Assembly: GCF_040518285.1 (NCBI RefSeq)
Contig: NZ_CP155449.1
Span: 496,001 to 560,000, forward strand
Direction: 5' to 3'
DNA: 64,000 nucleotides
Origin: Knoellia sp. S7-12
GTDB taxonomy: Bacteria; Actinomycetota; Actinomycetes; Actinomycetales; Dermatophilaceae
A program made the translations under genes and the position numbers. Below, piece after piece: positions 62,101-64,000 of the stretch; position 1 is the stretch's first letter; each line of letters begins with the position of its first letter. The notes beneath the pieces are model-generated. The model had not been told where the DNA came from. It worked only from the letters and a program-made list of their open reading frames with translations, and did not search any database.

Positions 62101-62532
62101 GTCGATGCGATCTCCGGTATCCAGTCGGTGACCGCGACCCTCGACGGAACCTCCGTCGCGGGCGACCAGCCGGTTGAGCTCTGGCGCCTCTCTCTCGGTG
62201 CGCACACGCTCGTCGTGAGCGCCGAGGACAACGCTGGACACGTCACGAGCAAGACCCTCACCTTCACGACGACGACGTCGCTGGCCGAGCTCACCAAGCT
62301 CACGCAGCGTCTTGCCGACTCCGGTGAGGTGTCTGCAGCAGGTGAGAAGCAGCTGCTCAAGCGGCTCGAGCAGGCGAAGAAGCACGCGGACGCCGGTCGC
62401 GGCCACGCGGCGGCTACCCAGGTGGAGGGCTTCATCTCCCTCCTGGCCAACCGCACGCTCGTCCCCGACGTGACGGCTGCCGCAGCTTTCGACCGCGACG
62501 CGAAGGCGGTGATCGCCCAGCTGCGCGGCTGA
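59164..62532 (+). CDS. Large secreted sugar dehydrogenase with PKD, CBM6-like and Ig-like domains
   Basis: 1122 residues. A Sec signal (cleavage near PASA, residue 36) leads to a glucose/sorbosone-dehydrogenase-type beta-propeller (about 50-530: EPIDMAVMPDGKVL, RGQCCHVAGDVDFD, GLRNPFRFEVDPGT, YVLDYGDGF). A PKD domain follows (about 540-625, DGSGSTDPEGGALTYEWDFDG). Next are a CBM6-like module (about 742-860, ending LDRLTFSG), an OmpL47/Ig-like region (about 860-1035) and a C-terminal helical domain (about 1040-1122). PQQ-type cofactor use is expected from the family but not proven. ATG 59164 is chosen for its spacing from GAAGGA. Confidence 0.85.
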   Translation: MKSIQRRGRPRVLSTVAALVLALVTTGSALAVPASAHNGVDHSAEPGSDPALDWANYEKITLTKDTGEPIDMAVMPDGKVLTTARNGDIRLTDPDAGTTKVVSKVAVYSNSEDGMQTVTLDPEFATNKWVYLYYAPLDMTAPYISRTPTGSAPNTVPAGQDPATYWNQWKGYNQLTRVKWDDAAGALDLGTEQVIIKVEQQRGQCCHVAGDVDFDAAGNVYLATGDNTPASTPGANGFAPNNDAPGMNPGFDSRRGAGNTNDLRGKILRIHVEDNGSYTIPAGNMFAPGTEKTRPEIFAMGLRNPFRFEVDPGTNSVSWGDYGPDAGAPSAERGPLGYVEWQTTAIDRPVNGGWPYCTGNQFNYNEWNFATATPGPFFDCAAGAKNNSRWNTGLATVPPATPATLYYGDNNTHQPWPELTDFSPATGQGPMGGPVYHYDAANPSTTKFPAYWDEKAFFAEFSQDYLAVFDVQWPNGPVDHITHFLPNSALQTNGQPDTDSPIDIEFGPDGSLYVLDYGDGFFRANPDAGLYRIDYSPGNKAPTARISADPISSSGVPLTVEFDGSGSTDPEGGALTYEWDFDGNGTFDATGVEATHTYTTLGSYTARLRVTDPEGRRGITSTRISVGNVAPTINVSTPNGGFFDWGQAVPFTVTTSDPEDGNAPVCSRVAWTFGLGHDAHAHPLSQGTGCQFAIPTPVDATEHGETENIFGVVVIRYTDNGANGVAPATSERSLILNPKSQEAEWADVVQGAEIVSDDTASGLRKVTSLDPGDHLAWDPVNFADVTGVTVRSSGSGTLALRWNAPDATPFATVAVSGSGWNDTNASFANAPTGTGVLYVTSTGGVVLDRLTFSGNGVADVTPPTVTAALEPAQPTGQNGWYTSNVTVRLTATDNGTISTRQVSTDGGKTWTTVSANNPTTVISTEGTTTVLYRATDNGGNVSQVGQVVVKIDKTAPTVAFHGATEGASVGNAGDVSWTAVDAISGIQSVTATLDGTSVAGDQPVELWRLSLGAHTLVVSAEDNAGHVTSKTLTFTTTTSLAELTKLTQRLADSGEVSAAGEKQLLKRLEQAKKHADAGRGHAAATQVEGFISLLANRTLVPDVTAAAAFDRDAKAVIAQLRG

Positions 62533-62540
62533 TCGGATCC

Positions 62541-62575
62541 GGCCCTGCGGCGGGGACCCTCCCCGCCGCAGGGCC
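62541..62575 (+). terminator. Hairpin terminator after the large dehydrogenase
   Basis: Fifteen-base perfect arms (62541-62555 and 62561-62575) enclose the five-base loop ACCCT. It begins nine bases after the stop codon and is all G/C apart from one T-A pair. The T-poor tail is usual in this window. Confidence 0.8.
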
Positions 62576-62717
62576 CACCCCGGTGCGCGACTCTCACGTT
62601 CTGTCGTCGCGACGCCCTAGCCAACTCGCCATCGCCCCGCTCGTCATCGCCCCACCCGCGCCGCCACTCGGCGCGCATCGCCCTTCCACTCCGGGCTCCA
62701 ACCCCGAGGAGAACCTC

Positions 62718-63884
62718 ATGACCTTCACGACCGAACGCACTGGACTTTGGCTGGTCGGCGCTGGCGGATCCGTCGCGACGACCGTCGCCGCGGGCCTCGC
62801 CGGCCTGCGTGCCGGTGTCGCTGCCCCCATCGGGCTCGTCACCGCGCAGGCCGCCCTCGAGGGGGCCGACCTCATCGACACCGCAGATCTCGTGACCGGA
62901 GGACATGACGTCAGCAACGTCTCCCTCGCCAAGCGTGCGGAGGCCCTGGCCGCAGCCGGGGTCATCCCGCATGACCTGCCCGGCCTCATCGCGCACGACC
63001 TCGACGAGGCGTCCAGCCGCGTCCGTCCCGGCTACACGCTCGGTGCCGAGGACCAGCGCGAGGCCGTCGATCGTCTCGCGGACGACCTGCGCGAGTTCCG
63101 TGAGCGCGAGGGCCTGGCCCGCGTCGTGGTCATCAACGTCTCCTCGACGGAGGCTCCCGTCGTTCCCCAACCGGCCCACGCTGACCGTCAGGCACTCGAC
63201 ATCGCCTGGGATGCGGGGGAGTCCCCACTGCCGCCAAGCTCGGTGTATGCCGCGGCTGCGTTCGCGGCAGGCTGCGCCTTCGTGGACTTCACTCCGTCCG
63301 CGGGTGCGCGCCTTCCGGTGCTCGGCACCTTCGCCGACGAGGCGGGTATGCCGTGGGGCGGCAGTGACGGCAAGACCGGTGAGACGTTGCTCAAGTCGGT
63401 GCTCGCGCCGATGTTTGCGATGCGCTCACTCGACGTGCGCTCCTGGTCCGGAACCAATCTGCTCGGAGGCGGTGACGGCGCGACCCTGGCCTCACCCGAC
63501 GCTCGTCAGAGCAAGATCGACAGCAAGGCCGCCGGGCTCGAGGCTCTCCTCGGACACTCCGTGGAGGGCCCCCTGCACATTGACCACGTGGCCGATCTCG
63601 GTGACTGGAAGACCGCGTGGGACCACGTGACCTTCGCCGGCTTCCTCGGCACCCGGATGACGCTGCAGTTCACGTGGCAGGGGTGTGACTCCGCGCTCGC
63701 GGCACCCCTGGTCATCGACCTCGCCCGGTTGCTCGACCTGGCGATGCGCCGGGGTGAGAGTGGTCCCCTTCCCGCGCTCGGATTCTTCTTCAAGGATCCG
63801 GCAGGGCTGGACGAGCACGCGCTGGCTCCGCAGCACGACCTCCTCGTCCGGTGGGCGACGGAGGGTGCGGACGTTCGCCCATGA
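62718..63884 (+). CDS. Inositol-3-phosphate synthase-like protein
   Basis: 388 residues. The N-terminal NAD-binding start is GLWLVGAGGSVATTVAAGLAGL. Family-like blocks include VVVINVSSTEAPV, VDFTPSAGARLPVL, GGSDGKTGETLLKSVLAPMF, WSGTNLLGGGDGATL, DHVTFAGFLGTRM and CDSALAAPLVIDLARLLDLA. The known enzyme cyclises glucose-6-phosphate to inositol-3-phosphate. This divergent member may use another substrate. GAGGAGAA precedes ATG 62718. The stop overlaps the next gene (ATGA), implying a shared pathway with the UbiA-like protein. Confidence 0.82.
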   Translation: MTFTTERTGLWLVGAGGSVATTVAAGLAGLRAGVAAPIGLVTAQAALEGADLIDTADLVTGGHDVSNVSLAKRAEALAAAGVIPHDLPGLIAHDLDEASSRVRPGYTLGAEDQREAVDRLADDLREFREREGLARVVVINVSSTEAPVVPQPAHADRQALDIAWDAGESPLPPSSVYAAAAFAAGCAFVDFTPSAGARLPVLGTFADEAGMPWGGSDGKTGETLLKSVLAPMFAMRSLDVRSWSGTNLLGGGDGATLASPDARQSKIDSKAAGLEALLGHSVEGPLHIDHVADLGDWKTAWDHVTFAGFLGTRMTLQFTWQGCDSALAAPLVIDLARLLDLAMRRGESGPLPALGFFFKDPAGLDEHALAPQHDLLVRWATEGADVRP

Positions 63885-64000
63885 CGTCCCTGCGTGACCT
63901 GGCAGAGCTCGTGCGAGCGCCCGCGGGCCTGACCGTGCCCAGCGACACCCTCGCGGGTGCCGCCAGCGCAGGGTGGCCTGCGGGTCGCCGCACTGCTCTG
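63881..64000 (+). CDS. UbiA-like prenyltransferase, N-terminal part (cut by window end)
   Basis: Forty residues are present, beginning MTSLRDLAELVRAPAGLTVP and continuing SDTLAGAASAGW. This start resembles actinobacterial UbiA-family prenyltransferases, including EboC-type proteins. The overlap with the inositol-phosphate-synthase-like gene (ATGA) supports joint function. No active-site residues are in view, so the call is tentative. Confidence 0.5.
   Translation, partial: MTSLRDLAELVRAPAGLTVPSDTLAGAASAGWPAGRRTAL

Noticed and set aside
60430..62406. 658-residue minus-strand frame opposite the large dehydrogenase
   Set aside because: No domain, no start signal; the plus strand encodes a clear signal peptide and recognised domains.

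Overview
The window is a chromosomal stretch of a very GC-rich actinomycete. Codon usage is strongly G/C-ending, GTG and TTG starts are common, and many genes overlap by four bases. Lipoprotein and Tat signals, LLM-type flavoproteins, an HNH/DUF222 protein, LytR_C, DUF3105 and CHAD proteins are all typical of Micrococcales. An Intrasporangiaceae-like organism is my inference, not something the sequence proves. I see no phage, transposase, rRNA or CRISPR; one tRNA-Ser(CGA) lies at about 45.4 kb.

Layout. 1-6.1 kb: a partial membrane gene, a secreted subtilase, a membrane protein, an orphan HNH nuclease and an MmcQ/YjbR protein. 6.1-8.1 kb (minus): alaA followed by an overlapping crcB pair for fluoride export. 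8.3-11.4 kb: a two-component system, then a thioredoxin-like lipoprotein and a CcdA-like thiol-electron carrier. 11.4-15.6 kb (minus): PIG-L deacetylase, GH3 hexosaminidase, a hypothetical gene and a universal stress protein.

15.6-24.7 kb is a complete arabinan/arabinoside utilisation locus. It has a divergent LacI regulator with two tandem operator-like sites, a GH51 arabinofuranosidase, a binding protein with two permeases (no ATPase gene), a secreted GH43 and a lipoprotein GH43. 24.8-36.8 kb is mostly housekeeping: acyl-CoA ligase, a repeat-rich acidic membrane protein, pntAB transhydrogenase, a nuclease-like gene bracketed by two near-identical 62-bp palindromes, an APC permease, a PH-domain protein with a tiny membrane protein, and upp. 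36.8-44.5 kb: tadA, DedA, a CmtR-like ArsR regulator with two CDF-type transporters, a GH13 enzyme with an LLM flavoprotein, and a GntR regulator with ACC deaminase. 45.2-50.0 kb: tRNA-Ser, a DUF305/DUF3105 pair, and a PIG-V-like/CHAD/LytR_C cluster.

50.3-64 kb is a second sugar locus: an SIS-domain protein, a ROK repressor and a divergent RbsACB-type ABC transporter. After these come a Gfo/Idh/MocA dehydrogenase, a Tat-exported sugar isomerase-like protein, a large secreted sugar dehydrogenase with PKD and CBM6-like domains, an inositol-phosphate-synthase-like gene and the start of a UbiA-like gene cut by the window edge. The mix of exported oxidoreductase and isomerase modules with an importer is the least understood system here.

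Two window-wide signals stand out. The heptamer GTATGCC/GGCATAC occurs about 42 times, several-fold more than composition predicts. A dozen start codons sit 6-7 bases after a TANNNT-like -10 box, implying many leaderless mRNAs.
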